DNA of 64,000 bases from Chitinophagaceae bacterium (lineage in GTDB: Bacteria; Bacteroidota; Bacteroidia; Chitinophagales; Chitinophagaceae): assembly GCA_947446645.1 (NCBI GenBank), contig CANFHA010000013.1, positions 62,001-126,000 on the forward strand. The letters run 5' to 3'. A program made the position numbers and the translations under genes. Shown here in pieces: positions 27,002 to 36,215 of the stretch (position 1 is its first letter; the number at the start of each line of letters is the position of its first letter). The notes beneath the pieces are model-generated. The model was given only the letters and a program-made list of their open reading frames with translations, did no database searches and was not told the origin of the DNA.

Positions 27002-27138
27002 AATATTGTTAGTTAGAATTTTAGTTGAAACGCTGCAAAAATAATCAATTCATTCTTGTTTTACACTTTATGATTATTCATTCATAAATTAATAAACGAA
27101 ATACAGACACACGCAAGCTACAAACTCCAAACCGCAAA

Positions 27139-29826
27139 CTAATACGGAGAATCCCTGTAATCTCTGCGCCTCATCAGCTTCAGGTCCTGTAGTATCGCAG
27201 ATTTCACATTTATAGTGAACGTAAAGCTCTTCCTTGGTCCAAAGGGAATGGTTTGCAGGTGCATCGCCCAGCAGTGCAGGTCACGATACACATCCAGCGA
27301 TGTCAGCGTCATTTCATGGTAGTCAAAATTATACCCGCTGCTAAGGTTCAGCTTCCAGCGCTTGGTTATCTGCAGCTCTCCCTGGAAGGTCAGCGTCTGG
27401 CTAAGTATGGTTGTGTCACGTTTTGAAAAGTAGGAATACTGGTTGTTGGCAGATAGCGAATAGCTGAAATTGAAGCTCCACGGTATATTGAAGTCTACAT
27501 AGTCATTGTATCCGGCATTGCGCATTATACGGCCATACTCTTCGCTGTTTGTAGGGTTGTCGGTTCCGCCTATTGGTTTTGAGTGGAAGTTCGATCCTAC
27601 CGATACATTAGCACTGGAGAACCGCGCTATCCCGAATCCTTTGTCCTCCATGGTCTCCTTTATCCTTCTTCCCTTATCGTAGTCAAATGCATAGGGGTCA
27701 AAGTTGGCATTCGAGCTTATATTGATTTTGTCCAGCACATTCGTCCTGAAGTTCACGCCTATATTGCTCCATTGAAACGAGTCAACCGCCGGATTATAAG
27801 ACATAGTTGCACCCAGGGCATCTATAAGAGTAATGTTCTTATATCCTGTCACTGTATCCTTGGCCGATCTCACTTTTATCTGCAGGTTGTTGTTTACGCC
27901 AAAATTCACTTGCCCGGCCTTTCCTATGGGCGGTGAGCCCACTATAGAGGTCACGTATGGCGACTGGTACACATAGTTCTGGTAATTATTGGTAGAGTCC
28001 AGTCTTGTTCGGTAATAGTAGTTGAACGGTGACGCTGCAAAATCAGGATGGTAAGTCAGCCCCACCGATGGTGTCAGTACATGGCGAATGCCACGCAGCG
28101 CGCTGTGCTTAAACAGTTTCATCCCATATATCCTCGTGGAAAAACTGACACCGGCATTAAAGTCCCGCGATGTGTAGAACCCATGATTGTCGTTCGTATC
28201 TATCCGGTTGGTAAGGCTGTCGTAGCGTTGGTACAGTTTATCTGTCACCCAGTATTCATTGTAGTTTACATTAAACGACATGTTTATGTACTTCAAAATG
28301 GTATAGGCAGCACTTATAGGCACGGAGTGGTGCAATCCCGTCTGAAAATCATTCAGGGCCAGTTTCGATATCCTGAACACACTGTCGTAAAACGAGGTCC
28401 GGTTCAGCATGTCCACCGTATAGCTGGCCGTGATCTTATCATACCATTTTGGTTTGCCGGTCGCATTTTTTCTCTGAAAGGGGTTTATCTGCGTCACGTG
28501 AAAGTTTATCTGCGGCAGCGTCACATTTACCTGGTGCGACTGCGTGTTCTGGTTATGCAACGCGCTTATTGTGAGCCCAAAGGGTGAGCCCGTCCAGTTT
28601 TTCGCATAGCTTATGTTCGATTGGTATTGGTTTTGCAATATCTGCCCAAGATCGTAGCTGTTGTTGGAATAGAACGATGAAGTGCCTACCTGTACAGATG
28701 CGTTAAAGCTCTGCCCGGGTATGGACTTAGCGTCCGACTGGTGCCGCCAGTTTATCATAAAGTCCTTTTGCACTGTAGCTCCGGGCTCAAATGTCTCCCC
28801 GGTTTTATTGTAGGCATACGACAGGCTGAATAAACCCTTATAGTGATAAAGACTATTATAATCGGTGATCTCGCTGAATGAGTAACTGCCCTTTGTAAAT
28901 ACATTTGCCTGGGTCAGGAAGTCAATATGATCATTGGCGTACCAGTAGTATCCTCCATTTAGCAGTCCCAGGCCGCGCTGCTGCTCTATGGTATAGGTAG
29001 GGATAACGAAGCCCGATTTCTGTTTGTCCGATACCGGGAATATGCCGAATGGCAACCATAGCGGCGTTGGTACACCCTCTATACACAGGTTAGCCGGACC
29101 AGAAACAATAACCTTACCGGGAACTACCTTTATCTTCTTGGCTAGTATGCCAAAGTGCGGCGTATCCAGCGCACAGGTTGTATACACGCTGTGCGAGCCG
29201 TATATAGACTGGTCAGGGTTGCGCTTCACCTGTTCGCTATACACATATCCTTCACCATATTGTGAATGTACATTCCGCACGATCGCCCGCTTGCTTTTGA
29301 AGCTATACTGCAGAGAGTCATAGGTAAACTTCTCCTTGCCCTGGGTGAAAGTCTGTTTCGAAGCTCCCGTGTCCTTTACCGCTTCATAAGGTGCCGCAGA
29401 TACAATATTGGATGATTGCTGGTATACTATCTGTCCGGCGTTCAGTTGCAGGTCCTCATAGTTCACCTGCGCATTGCCATACAGGTAAAAAAGGTTCGTC
29501 TGCATATCCATTATCAACGAGTCCTGTGCCGTCGCCTTTACAACAGATGGCAGCGCATCTTTCGATATTTTTATTCCCAGTTCTTTTTCCAGTTGGCTCC
29601 GCTTAGAGCTATCGCCAACGGCAAGGGAGTCTTTCTTCAGGCTGTCACTCGCATTGGCAAGGTTTATTTTCAGAGAGTCAGCCGGCTTTACAGGTGTGCT
29701 TATTTTTATAGAATCGTTTCCGGTATTCAGCGTATTTATAGTGCGGCCTTTGTCAGATTGGCAATAAGCGTTATTTGTTATAAAGAATATAAAAATGGTT
29801 GCGATACAGTATGTAAAGCAATGCAT
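27139..29826 (-). CDS. LPS-assembly protein LptD-like outer membrane protein
   Basis: About 895 residues. The start chosen is Met at 29826, where a clean signal peptide begins (MHCFTYCIATIFIFFITN, cleavage near AYC/Q). A more upstream ATG at 29865 sits almost at the predicted transcription start, since CAAAAATA at 29874-29881 is the -7 box on the minus strand. An OstA-like region (LFYLYGNAQVNYEDLQLNAGQIVYQQ, about 120-145) is followed by a long series of beta strands as in an outer-membrane barrel. LptD passes LPS to the cell surface. Bacteroidota LptD is divergent and this resembles the commonly annotated form. It is divergent to the amidase gene. Confidence 0.8.
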   Translation of the reverse strand: MHCFTYCIATIFIFFITNNAYCQSDKGRTINTLNTGNDSIKISTPVKPADSLKINLANASDSLKKDSLAVGDSSKRSQLEKELGIKISKDALPSVVKATAQDSLIMDMQTNLFYLYGNAQVNYEDLQLNAGQIVYQQSSNIVSAAPYEAVKDTGASKQTFTQGKEKFTYDSLQYSFKSKRAIVRNVHSQYGEGYVYSEQVKRNPDQSIYGSHSVYTTCALDTPHFGILAKKIKVVPGKVIVSGPANLCIEGVPTPLWLPFGIFPVSDKQKSGFVIPTYTIEQQRGLGLLNGGYYWYANDHIDFLTQANVFTKGSYSFSEITDYNSLYHYKGLFSLSYAYNKTGETFEPGATVQKDFMINWRHQSDAKSIPGQSFNASVQVGTSSFYSNNSYDLGQILQNQYQSNISYAKNWTGSPFGLTISALHNQNTQSHQVNVTLPQINFHVTQINPFQRKNATGKPKWYDKITASYTVDMLNRTSFYDSVFRISKLALNDFQTGLHHSVPISAAYTILKYINMSFNVNYNEYWVTDKLYQRYDSLTNRIDTNDNHGFYTSRDFNAGVSFSTRIYGMKLFKHSALRGIRHVLTPSVGLTYHPDFAASPFNYYYRTRLDSTNNYQNYVYQSPYVTSIVGSPPIGKAGQVNFGVNNNLQIKVRSAKDTVTGYKNITLIDALGATMSYNPAVDSFQWSNIGVNFRTNVLDKINISSNANFDPYAFDYDKGRRIKETMEDKGFGIARFSSANVSVGSNFHSKPIGGTDNPTNSEEYGRIMRNAGYNDYVDFNIPWSFNFSYSLSANNQYSYFSKRDTTILSQTLTFQGELQITKRWKLNLSSGYNFDYHEMTLTSLDVYRDLHCWAMHLQTIPFGPRKSFTFTINVKSAILQDLKLMRRRDYRDSPY

Positions 29827-29873
29827 TGATAAGAATTTTGGAATAAATTTACCGCGCACACCCATGAACGTGG

Positions 29874-29881
29874 CAAAAATA
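29874..29881 (-). promoter_or_regulatory. -7 box (TATTTTTG) of the lptD-like gene
   Basis: CAAAAATA on the plus strand. It would place the transcription start about 29868, which favours translation from Met at 29826 over 29865. Confidence 0.45.
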
Positions 29882-29936
29882 GCTATTTGAGTGAGGTTTC
29901 GATATTTTGAATATTTAATCTTTTGTGAAACACATT

Positions 29937-30800
29937 ATGCGCATCATAATCATAGCCTTATTATTGTTAACTGCTTCCCCTCATCTGGTACAGGCAAAAG
30001 GGAAGAAAGTAGCCAAGATCGTAATTGATGCAGGCCACGGGGGAACCCGGGATCCGGGGGCGCACGGTTCGTTCTCATATGAAAAGGACATAACGCTGGC
30101 CGTGTCGCTTAAGCTCGGTAAAATAATAGCGGACAGTATGAAAACTGTTCAGGTACTATACACGCGCACCACCGATGTATACCCTACATTGCAGGAACGC
30201 CACGAAATAGCTAACAAGGCAAATGCCGATTTGTTTATTGCCATACACGTTAACTCCACACCTTATACTTACACCAAGGTAAAAGAAGGATACAAAACAG
30301 TAAAGCGCCACCACAAATCAGTGAAGGTGCCCATATACAGGTCTATACGCCATCACGAAACATCTCGCCAGGGGGTAGAAACCTACGTGCTGGCACTGCA
30401 CCGTAATTCGCAGAAAGAGAAGTCGATAGGTGAGTACAGCGACAACTTTGCCGACTCGTCTTCGTCTACGTCTACCTCTGCTGCCGGCCTGCTCGATGTG
30501 AATGATCCCCAGACAAGCATTATCATCTCGCAGTATTCACAGGCTTTCCTTAGCAAAAGTGTGAACCTCGGCACCCGCATTCAGGAACAATTTGGTGTGC
30601 AGGGCCGTCGCAATCTTGGTGTGAAGCAGTTGCCGTTGGAGGTTCTTGCAGGCAGTGCAATGCCCGGCGTGCTGGTAGAAATGGGTTTTATCACTAATCC
30701 TGAAGAGGAAACTTATCTTAACTCAGAAAGAGGACAGGAAGAAGTGGCTATGGCAATATATAAAGGTATCAGGGCCTACAAATGGGATGTAGAAAAATAG
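29937..30800 (+). CDS. N-acetylmuramoyl-L-alanine amidase (Amidase_3)
   Basis: About 287 residues starting at ATG 29937; a GTG 12 bp upstream would add MKHI. A signal peptide (residues about 1-19, ending VQA) precedes the domain. Zinc ligands and active-site motifs of the family are visible: DAGHGG, a Glu in FSYEKDITL, IAIHVNS, and the catalytic Glu in LVEMGFITNPEE. An insertion of about 40 basic residues (VKRHHKSVKVPIYRSIRHH) lies between. The enzyme cuts the amide between muramic acid and peptide for cell separation or turnover. It lies divergent from the lptD-like gene. Confidence 0.92.
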   Translation: MRIIIIALLLLTASPHLVQAKGKKVAKIVIDAGHGGTRDPGAHGSFSYEKDITLAVSLKLGKIIADSMKTVQVLYTRTTDVYPTLQERHEIANKANADLFIAIHVNSTPYTYTKVKEGYKTVKRHHKSVKVPIYRSIRHHETSRQGVETYVLALHRNSQKEKSIGEYSDNFADSSSSTSTSAAGLLDVNDPQTSIIISQYSQAFLSKSVNLGTRIQEQFGVQGRRNLGVKQLPLEVLAGSAMPGVLVEMGFITNPEEETYLNSERGQEEVAMAIYKGIRAYKWDVEK

Positions 30801-31052
30801 TTAACACTTCACACGAAATACTCAATATGTAGTCGGGTTGTAACCACATCGTAACAATCCCGATTCCCAATCCCGTATTCCCAATTCCATTTTTTTTAAA
30901 AATATGCTTCGCTTTTTCTCTTTAATGCCAGCAATGGAATATATTTATCCCTTGTAAAAGACAATGCCCTCCGAAAACAGTCGGTGAGCCGTTTTTTATT
31001 GCATTTTTATCATTTTATTTTATCTTTGAACAAATTAAACATTGATAAACCA

Positions 31053-31604
31053 ATGACAGCCCGTTTTAAAACAATAGTTATTACCACGTTGATTTCATTT
31101 TCTGCATTTGCGGCCGTTGTTTATTCGTCTTGTAACAGGGACAAATGTAAAACAGTGGTTTGCGCTTATGGCGGTGTTTGCAACGAAGGTGTCTGCAATT
31201 GCCGTCCTGGTTACGAGGGTACAAATTGCGAAACCATCTCTCGTCAGAAATTCCTGGGCAACTGGTCTGTGTTTGAGAAGGGCAGCATTACACAGGCAGC
31301 ACAATATCCTATCAGCATTATAGAAGGTCCGAAGATAAATGACGTACTTATTAAGAACTTCTACAACTACTTTACTACTCCTATAGCTGGCACGGTAAAA
31401 AACGATACACTGTTCATACCAAACCAACAGTATGAAGGTAAAGTACTGTTTGGCATAGGCTATGTTTATACCAGCGTTACTTATGGCCAGTATGGTGCCA
31501 TAGATATGAAGTATGAAATAGTAGACACTGCCACTCAGGCCGTAAACGATTTCGGATATAACTCAAAACTGGATCACAGCGATCCATCCAGGTGGAATAA
31601 ATAA
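31053..31604 (+). CDS. EGF-like lipoprotein
   Basis: A 183-residue protein from ATG 31053. A signal peptide with a Cys at VYSSC (about 26) may be lipidated. A single EGF-like module follows (CKTVVCAYGGVCNEG, then CNCRPGYEGTNC), giving six cysteines in the expected order, then a strand-rich domain of about 125 residues beginning FLGNWSVFEKGS. EGF modules are uncommon in bacteria; the rest resembles a lipocalin-type domain seen in Bacteroidota lipoproteins. A strong terminator follows the stop. Confidence 0.75.
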   Translation: MTARFKTIVITTLISFSAFAAVVYSSCNRDKCKTVVCAYGGVCNEGVCNCRPGYEGTNCETISRQKFLGNWSVFEKGSITQAAQYPISIIEGPKINDVLIKNFYNYFTTPIAGTVKNDTLFIPNQQYEGKVLFGIGYVYTSVTYGQYGAIDMKYEIVDTATQAVNDFGYNSKLDHSDPSRWNK

Positions 31605-31623
31605 TTTACGAAAAGTTTTTAGC

Positions 31624-31652
31624 GCCTCCCTTATTCAGGGAGGCTTTTTTTT
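31624..31652 (+). terminator. Intrinsic terminator after the EGF-like gene
   Basis: GCCTCCC (31624-31630) pairs with GGGAGGC (31638-31644) around TTATTCA and is followed by eight T residues. Confidence 0.9.
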
Positions 31653-31880
31653 GCATACAGACCTTCGCAGATAGTTTGTTATAGTAACACTCCCTGCTTT
31701 AGTTCCGGCACCCATCGGTTTGCGCCCGCTAAGTCTCCCTTGATTGCCGCACCGTAAAAATGTGGAAACCTTTATTGTCAGTTTATCTTTCCCGGCACAT
31801 TTCTTGCGCCCTATTCTAGCCGTGGCATCTATTCTGGTAAAACAAAAATAAAAGTCATTTGCAATGCAATTATATATTAT

Positions 31881-31911
31881 TTCTTGCCGTAGGCATCTAA
31901 GCTCGCGTTAC
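31881..31911 (+). repeat. 31-bp direct repeat, copy 1
   Basis: Begins TTCTTGCCGTAGGCATCTAA. The second copy at 32045 differs at three positions (C/T, A/G, C/T), spaced 164 bp apart. All three are transitions, as expected of old copies of one unit. Confidence 0.6.
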
Positions 31912-32044
31912 GCAATCATCTGCCGGCTTGCTTGTTTAGCGTTTCACGTTGGGGCAAAATGGGTAATAAGGTGGCGTCAAATGGGACATTATAACAAAGC
32001 TGCAGCAATCACGAGATGGCTCATTTAAAACAGTAGTACGATCA

Positions 32045-32075
32045 TTCTTGCTGTAGGCATCTAGGTTCGCGTTAC
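32045..32075 (+). repeat. 31-bp direct repeat, copy 2
   Basis: Begins TTCTTGCTGTAGGCATCTAG; see copy 1 at 31881-31911. Confidence 0.6.
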
Positions 32076-32408
32076 CCGGTTATATACCATATATGATAAG
32101 TGAAAACAGGATTAGACAAATGCCCCACACAGTAAAAAGTGTGGCAAAATGGGAAATTTTGATAATCAATATGTGAGTGAATAACTGATTGATTATAATT
32201 GAATTAGCAAATTTTAACCCAAAATAAAATGCCTCATATTATCGCGACTTTTATTTAACGAGGGCTGGGGTATTTTCAATTTAAACAGGTACTCAGCGTC
32301 ATTTCCTTTACCAATTAATAGAGTGTAAATGTTGTATTTGAACCTGGGCATTATTCCGAAATCCTGATTGGCATGAATTTTATCCCAGTTTTTGTAAGAT
32401 AATATTTT

Positions 32409-32594
32409 ATGGATAAGTTGGAATTAAAAGGTAAATGGAACGAAATGAAGGGCAAAGTAAAGCAAGCCCATGCAGATCTCACAGACGACGATCTGAAATA
32501 TGAAGAAGGTCAGGACGATGAACTGCTGGGACGTCTGCAGCAGAAGTTGGGCAAAACAAGGGACGAAATCGTGCACTGGCTAAAGTCGCTGTAA
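32409..32594 (+). CDS. CsbD family stress protein
   Basis: A 61-residue protein with the family's hallmark: an N-terminal [14 protein letters not shown] helix, an acidic middle ([16 protein letters not shown]), and a C-terminal helix with LGKTRDEI. CsbD-like proteins are small, charged and stress-induced; their molecular role is not known. It stands alone, convergent with cmk. Confidence 0.88.
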   Translation: MDKLELKGKWNEMKGKVKQAHADLTDDDLKYEEGQDDELLGRLQQKLGKTRDEIVHWLKSL

Positions 32595-32650
32595 CGCAAA
32601 CCTTTCTCTGAAAAGTAAAGAACATTTGAAGGACCGGTGACCAAAGGTGC

Positions 32651-33349
32651 TTAACCAGCCACCTTTGTTGTTGCCCGGTCTTTTGTCCATTCAAGCACTA
32701 TATCCAGTTGTTCCTGGCGCGTCAGGCTGCTGTTGTTGAGCAGTATAGCGTCTTTTGCCTGGTGCAGGGGGCTTTCTTCCCGTGTACTGTCTATATAGTC
32801 GCGAAGCTCCAGGTTGTGACGCACTTCGTCTATGGTGATATTTGGATTAGTGGCATACATCTCTTTAAACCGGCGCATTACCCGCACTTCAGGGTCAGCG
32901 GTCATAAATATCTTCAGCTCGGCCGTTGGGAAAACAGCCGTACCAATATCTCTGCCGTCCATCACAATTCCTTTTTTGCGGCCCATGCGCTTTTGCTGGG
33001 CTACAGCAAAGGAGCGTACCTCGCGAATGGCTGCGACTTGGCTTACTTTCTCTGACACGATCATATCGCGGATGTAGAGGGCTACATCCTCATCATTTAG
33101 GTGTATATCCGAGCTCTGGGTTTTTTCGTTGAATGCGAATGTGATGGTAATATTGGCAATTGCCTCCATCACTTTTGCGGAATCATTAAAATCTATATGG
33201 TGGCGCAGGAAGTAGAGAGTGATGGCGCGATACATAGCGCCACTGTCAATATAATTATAGCCAAGCCTGGCAGCCAGCTCCTTTGCAAGCGTGCTTTTGC
33301 CGCAGGAAGAGTAGCCGTCTATAGCAATTATGATCTTGTGCGCTGACAT
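32651..33349 (-). CDS. cmk: Cytidylate kinase
   Basis: About 232 residues from ATG 33349. Walker A DGYSSCGKSTLAKELA, the GAMYRAIT motif, GRDIGTAVFP and the R-x6-RD-type arginine region are all present. It phosphorylates CMP and dCMP for nucleotide synthesis. CAAAGGTA at 33355-33362 is a fine -7 box on the minus strand and would start transcription close to the ATG, so the mRNA may be nearly leaderless. Confidence 0.95.
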   Translation of the reverse strand: MSAHKIIIAIDGYSSCGKSTLAKELAARLGYNYIDSGAMYRAITLYFLRHHIDFNDSAKVMEAIANITITFAFNEKTQSSDIHLNDEDVALYIRDMIVSEKVSQVAAIREVRSFAVAQQKRMGRKKGIVMDGRDIGTAVFPTAELKIFMTADPEVRVMRRFKEMYATNPNITIDEVRHNLELRDYIDSTREESPLHQAKDAILLNNSSLTRQEQLDIVLEWTKDRATTKVAG

Positions 33350-33406
33350 AATTGCAAAGGTATGCATCTGTGGGAAAGGAGCAAACTGCAGGCCGTTTGC
33401 TCCAGC

Positions 33407-34057
33407 TTATTTTGTGGTTTGCGGTTGCGCATTAGTCTCTTTTATTTTCTTGAAGTACTTATACAATATCTGCAGCCACACGCCAAAGAGAATACTGAGC
33501 ATCCAGCATTGGTTATTCCTTATAGGGTGCAGCAGGTCCTGTTTAATATCAAGCAGCAGGGCAAAAGGTTGGGTGATAATATCCCAGCTGTTCCACCTGA
33601 GGTAGCGGCCCAGGTATATACCATAGCCGCACAAAATAAAGAAGGAGAAGATAACGCCAGAAACATACTTCTCAGTGATCTGCTGCTGTAGGTATTTTTC
33701 TGCATTCTGTAGGGATAAGAAGCCAACGATTACTCCACTTATTGCAGAAGAAAAAAGGATGAGCAGATCGTACCAGGGCGGTACCCCATTATCATCTTTA
33801 AGATGAAAAATGTCGGTAATTATGTACATAGCATTCGGGAAAAACAGCAGCCATGCGCCTGCAAGTATCCAGCCGATATGTGGGCTTGCAGCTTTGAGCA
33901 GCCGGAAGCTGAGATATAGCGGTATAACTGCAAGGAACAGATTCCAGGGAATAAAAGCGAAGCTGATAGTGTGTGTATAGAAGACACGCGAAACAATGAG
34001 TCCGCCTATGAATAGCTGCATAGGAATAAGCCATTTATACTTTTCAAAGAAGTTCAT
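33407..34057 (-). CDS. DUF1361 membrane protein
   Basis: About 216 residues from ATG 34057 (the frame extends upstream without a convincing start). Five to six hydrophobic segments with the DUF1361 pattern FFPNAMYIITDIFHL and WYDLLILFSSAISG. The function is unknown; the family is a conserved integral membrane protein. It is 11 bp downstream of dgkA and likely co-transcribed with it. Confidence 0.85.
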   Translation of the reverse strand: MNFFEKYKWLIPMQLFIGGLIVSRVFYTHTISFAFIPWNLFLAVIPLYLSFRLLKAASPHIGWILAGAWLLFFPNAMYIITDIFHLKDDNGVPPWYDLLILFSSAISGVIVGFLSLQNAEKYLQQQITEKYVSGVIFSFFILCGYGIYLGRYLRWNSWDIITQPFALLLDIKQDLLHPIRNNQCWMLSILFGVWLQILYKYFKKIKETNAQPQTTK

Positions 34058-34068
34058 AATTGTTTGTT

Positions 34069-34434
34069 TTAGAGGATGAATATGATGGTGCCTACGACAA
34101 TACTTACCACTGCTGCTATAAGTACTGCCGCGGCTGAAATGTCCTTGATAATCTTTATGGCTGGATGGATTCGGTTGTCGCAACAGAAGTCGCAGAGTTT
34201 TTCAATGCAGGTGTTCAGTGCCTCTGTTATCCATACAAGTCCAATGGCAACTGCAAGCATCGCCCACTGCCAGTGGGATATGTGGCGTATAATGCCTGCG
34301 CTAACAGCCACTATGCTGGCGAGCGCATGCAGTTTTGCGTTTGGCTCTCGTTTAACAAGCGCTACGATACCATGTATAGCGTACGAAAAGCTTTTCTTTC
34401 GCGACTTGAGTGAGATATTCTTTTGCTGATTCAT
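34069..34434 (-). CDS. dgkA: Diacylglycerol/undecaprenol kinase (DgkA family)
   Basis: A 121-residue protein with the family core: KREPNAKLHALA, then EALNTCIEKLCD, the region with the catalytic Glu, and three membrane helices. It phosphorylates diacylglycerol or undecaprenol, feeding the lipid-carrier cycle for envelope synthesis. It lies 12 bp downstream of creD, and DUF1361 follows. Confidence 0.9.
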   Translation of the reverse strand: MNQQKNISLKSRKKSFSYAIHGIVALVKREPNAKLHALASIVAVSAGIIRHISHWQWAMLAVAIGLVWITEALNTCIEKLCDFCCDNRIHPAIKIIKDISAAAVLIAAVVSIVVGTIIFIL

Positions 34435-34446
34435 ACTTATTGAATG

Positions 34447-35835
34447 TTAGTTTGTGAGCCCTGTAGGTTGTTGTATCGGGCTTTGTGTTAAAGCACTGTC
34501 GTATGACGAATGGCGCGTTATTCCGTACCAGTCTATTTTGCGGGAATAGTACATGATAATGGCGATAATAACGAACAGGCCTATGCTGCCGAAGAGTAGG
34601 GCATAGTCTTCAGATTGTATGAGTATAAAGATGTACCCATATAGTGCAGACAGTGCGAAAGTAAAGCCGATAGCTGTTTTCCCGCTTTTGAACATGCTCC
34701 AGGCATACATGCCTATAAGAGATATGGTGGCTGTAGATGCTATAAGATACGCAATGTTGAAACCGGTATATTCAGAGATGGAAAGCAGCAATGCATAGAA
34801 TATGGTCAGCGCTATCCCCACTAGTATATACTGCAGTGGGTGTACCTGGCGCTTTTGCAGAATCTCGAGAAAAAAGAAGAAAGTAAAGGTGAGGGCAATG
34901 AAGAGAATAGCATACTTAACTGATCTGTTTGTTTTGGCATATCCGTCTACCGGCTGTATCAGGCGTACACCAAAAGAGCCTGAGCTAAGGTTTTGAACAC
35001 CGTTCTTCCAGTACTGGGGATAGGGGCGGGCATAGGGCAAAACCTTCCAGTGGGCTTTAAAGCTTTTGCCGGTGATCTCGGAATCTGAGGGTAGGTAATG
35101 GCCGTCAAATGCCGGGGCATTCCAGTTTGCACTTATAGTCACGTCAGTGGTCTTAGCCGTCGGTGTAAAGTATAAATTACCGGAACCACGTAGACTTAGA
35201 TTAATGGAAAAGGCAATCGGTGTTTGAGCATTTACGGTTACCGGTGCACTGAAACCTTCAGCAAACATGCCGTGGTCGGTAATTCTTTCGTCCAGCAATT
35301 GTTTGTTGCCGTTCCATTCCAGCTGCACCTGGTCGCTTATGCCACGCACATCACCAATGCCCATGAGTAGTCGCGCATCCTGCCACATTACAGATTCTGG
35401 CGCTATCTGTAAGGCGGCGAGTGGCAGTGTTCCAAAACGTCCAGACAGCTTCAGGCCAGACTGGTAGAGCATCACACTGTATAAGCTGCGCTTTTTTTCT
35501 TTGGCCTGCATGTCTCCGTCTATATGCACCTCGTCAGGCAGTATATAGGCCATTTTTATGGCTTCGGTCATTTTGCCATCTGTTGTTTTGCCATACTCTT
35601 TGTACGGCAGCATAAGAATGGGGCCGGATATCGTTTGAGGTCCGGCCCATTTGCTGCTCACCTCTTGCACTACGTCAGCCTGTCGCTGTTGCCGCTCTTT
35701 TACCAGGTCTGATACCAGTATGCCCGGCACAAGCATCAGTAAAATAAGGAAGCCTACAAGCAGTCCTTTAATGAGTATCCTGTTGCGTTCACCAAAGGTT
35801 GGGGGTGTTTCTGGTTCTGTTTGGTTGTTGTACAT
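34447..35835 (-). CDS. creD: Inner membrane protein CreD
   Basis: A 462-residue protein with one N-terminal membrane helix, a large extracytoplasmic domain (about 45-310), and five to six C-terminal helices, the CreD layout. The GSVRLIQPVDGYAKTNRSVKY-type segment before the C-terminal helices is typical. CreD is an envelope-integrity protein in proteobacteria; its biochemical role is unknown. An ACTTTG-N5-CAAAGT palindrome lies 43 bp upstream (35878-35894), matching one before the regulator operon, so the ArsR-like regulator may control it. Confidence 0.9.
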   Translation of the reverse strand: MYNNQTEPETPPTFGERNRILIKGLLVGFLILLMLVPGILVSDLVKERQQRQADVVQEVSSKWAGPQTISGPILMLPYKEYGKTTDGKMTEAIKMAYILPDEVHIDGDMQAKEKKRSLYSVMLYQSGLKLSGRFGTLPLAALQIAPESVMWQDARLLMGIGDVRGISDQVQLEWNGNKQLLDERITDHGMFAEGFSAPVTVNAQTPIAFSINLSLRGSGNLYFTPTAKTTDVTISANWNAPAFDGHYLPSDSEITGKSFKAHWKVLPYARPYPQYWKNGVQNLSSGSFGVRLIQPVDGYAKTNRSVKYAILFIALTFTFFFFLEILQKRQVHPLQYILVGIALTIFYALLLSISEYTGFNIAYLIASTATISLIGMYAWSMFKSGKTAIGFTFALSALYGYIFILIQSEDYALLFGSIGLFVIIAIIMYYSRKIDWYGITRHSSYDSALTQSPIQQPTGLTN

Positions 35836-35877
35836 AGCTATTATTTTTTAGTGGTTTAGAATTTTATTTTTAAAAGT

Positions 35878-35894
35878 ACTTTGAATTACAAAGT
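35878..35894. promoter_or_regulatory. Palindromic operator ACTTTG-N5-CAAAGT before creD
   Basis: ACTTTG (35878-35883) and CAAAGT (35889-35894) with AATTA between, 43 bp before the creD start. The same motif is at 36864-36880. Confidence 0.6.
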
Positions 35895-35911
35895 GAACGG
35901 AGCAAAAAAAA

Positions 35912-36211
35912 TCAACTCAGTCCTTTAATTATTTTTTCAAGGGCATCAAGATGAGCGCGGAACGCTTTCTCGCCTGCCTTGGTAATGCTATAGAGTGTGT
36001 TAGTCTTACGGCCTATAAATCCCTTCTGTACCTTAAGGAAGCCATTATCTTCAAGGGTCTTTATGTGGGTTGCAAGGTTGCCATCTGTAACATCAATGAG
36101 CATTTTCAGATCATTAAAGTTTACCGCATCATTTACCATCAAAGCACTCATGATACCAATACGAATACGGCTCTCAAAAATCTTATTCAGTTGTCCTATC
36201 GGATTGCTCAT
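35912..36211 (-). CDS. Small winged-helix transcriptional regulator (HTH_34 type)
   Basis: A 99-residue protein from ATG 36211 (MSNPIGQLNKIFESRIRIGIM). The winged-helix fold is clear: FNDLKMLIDVTDGNLATHIKTLEDNGFLKVQKGF with a wing after. Members of this group resemble ArsR/MarR-type regulators without metal ligands. It follows the membrane protein by 4 bp and precedes creD, and both operons carry the same palindrome, so autoregulation and creD control are likely. Confidence 0.85.
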   Translation of the reverse strand: MSNPIGQLNKIFESRIRIGIMSALMVNDAVNFNDLKMLIDVTDGNLATHIKTLEDNGFLKVQKGFIGRKTNTLYSITKAGEKAFRAHLDALEKIIKGLS

Positions 36212-36215
36212 CGCC

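Larger units (their letters stand above)
31653..32408. other. Gene-free interval with a duplicated 31-bp word
   Basis: No gene. Two copies of a 31-bp word (31881-31911 and 32045-32075) share 28 of 31 bases. Each is followed within about 75-110 bp by a GGCAAAATGGG word. The second is preceded by a small CCACAC/GTGTGG hairpin. Function unknown; it may be an intergenic repeat family. Confidence 0.45.

Noticed and set aside
27583-29829. Plus-strand frames opposite the lptD-like gene
   Set aside because: They are antisense shadows without recognisable domains.
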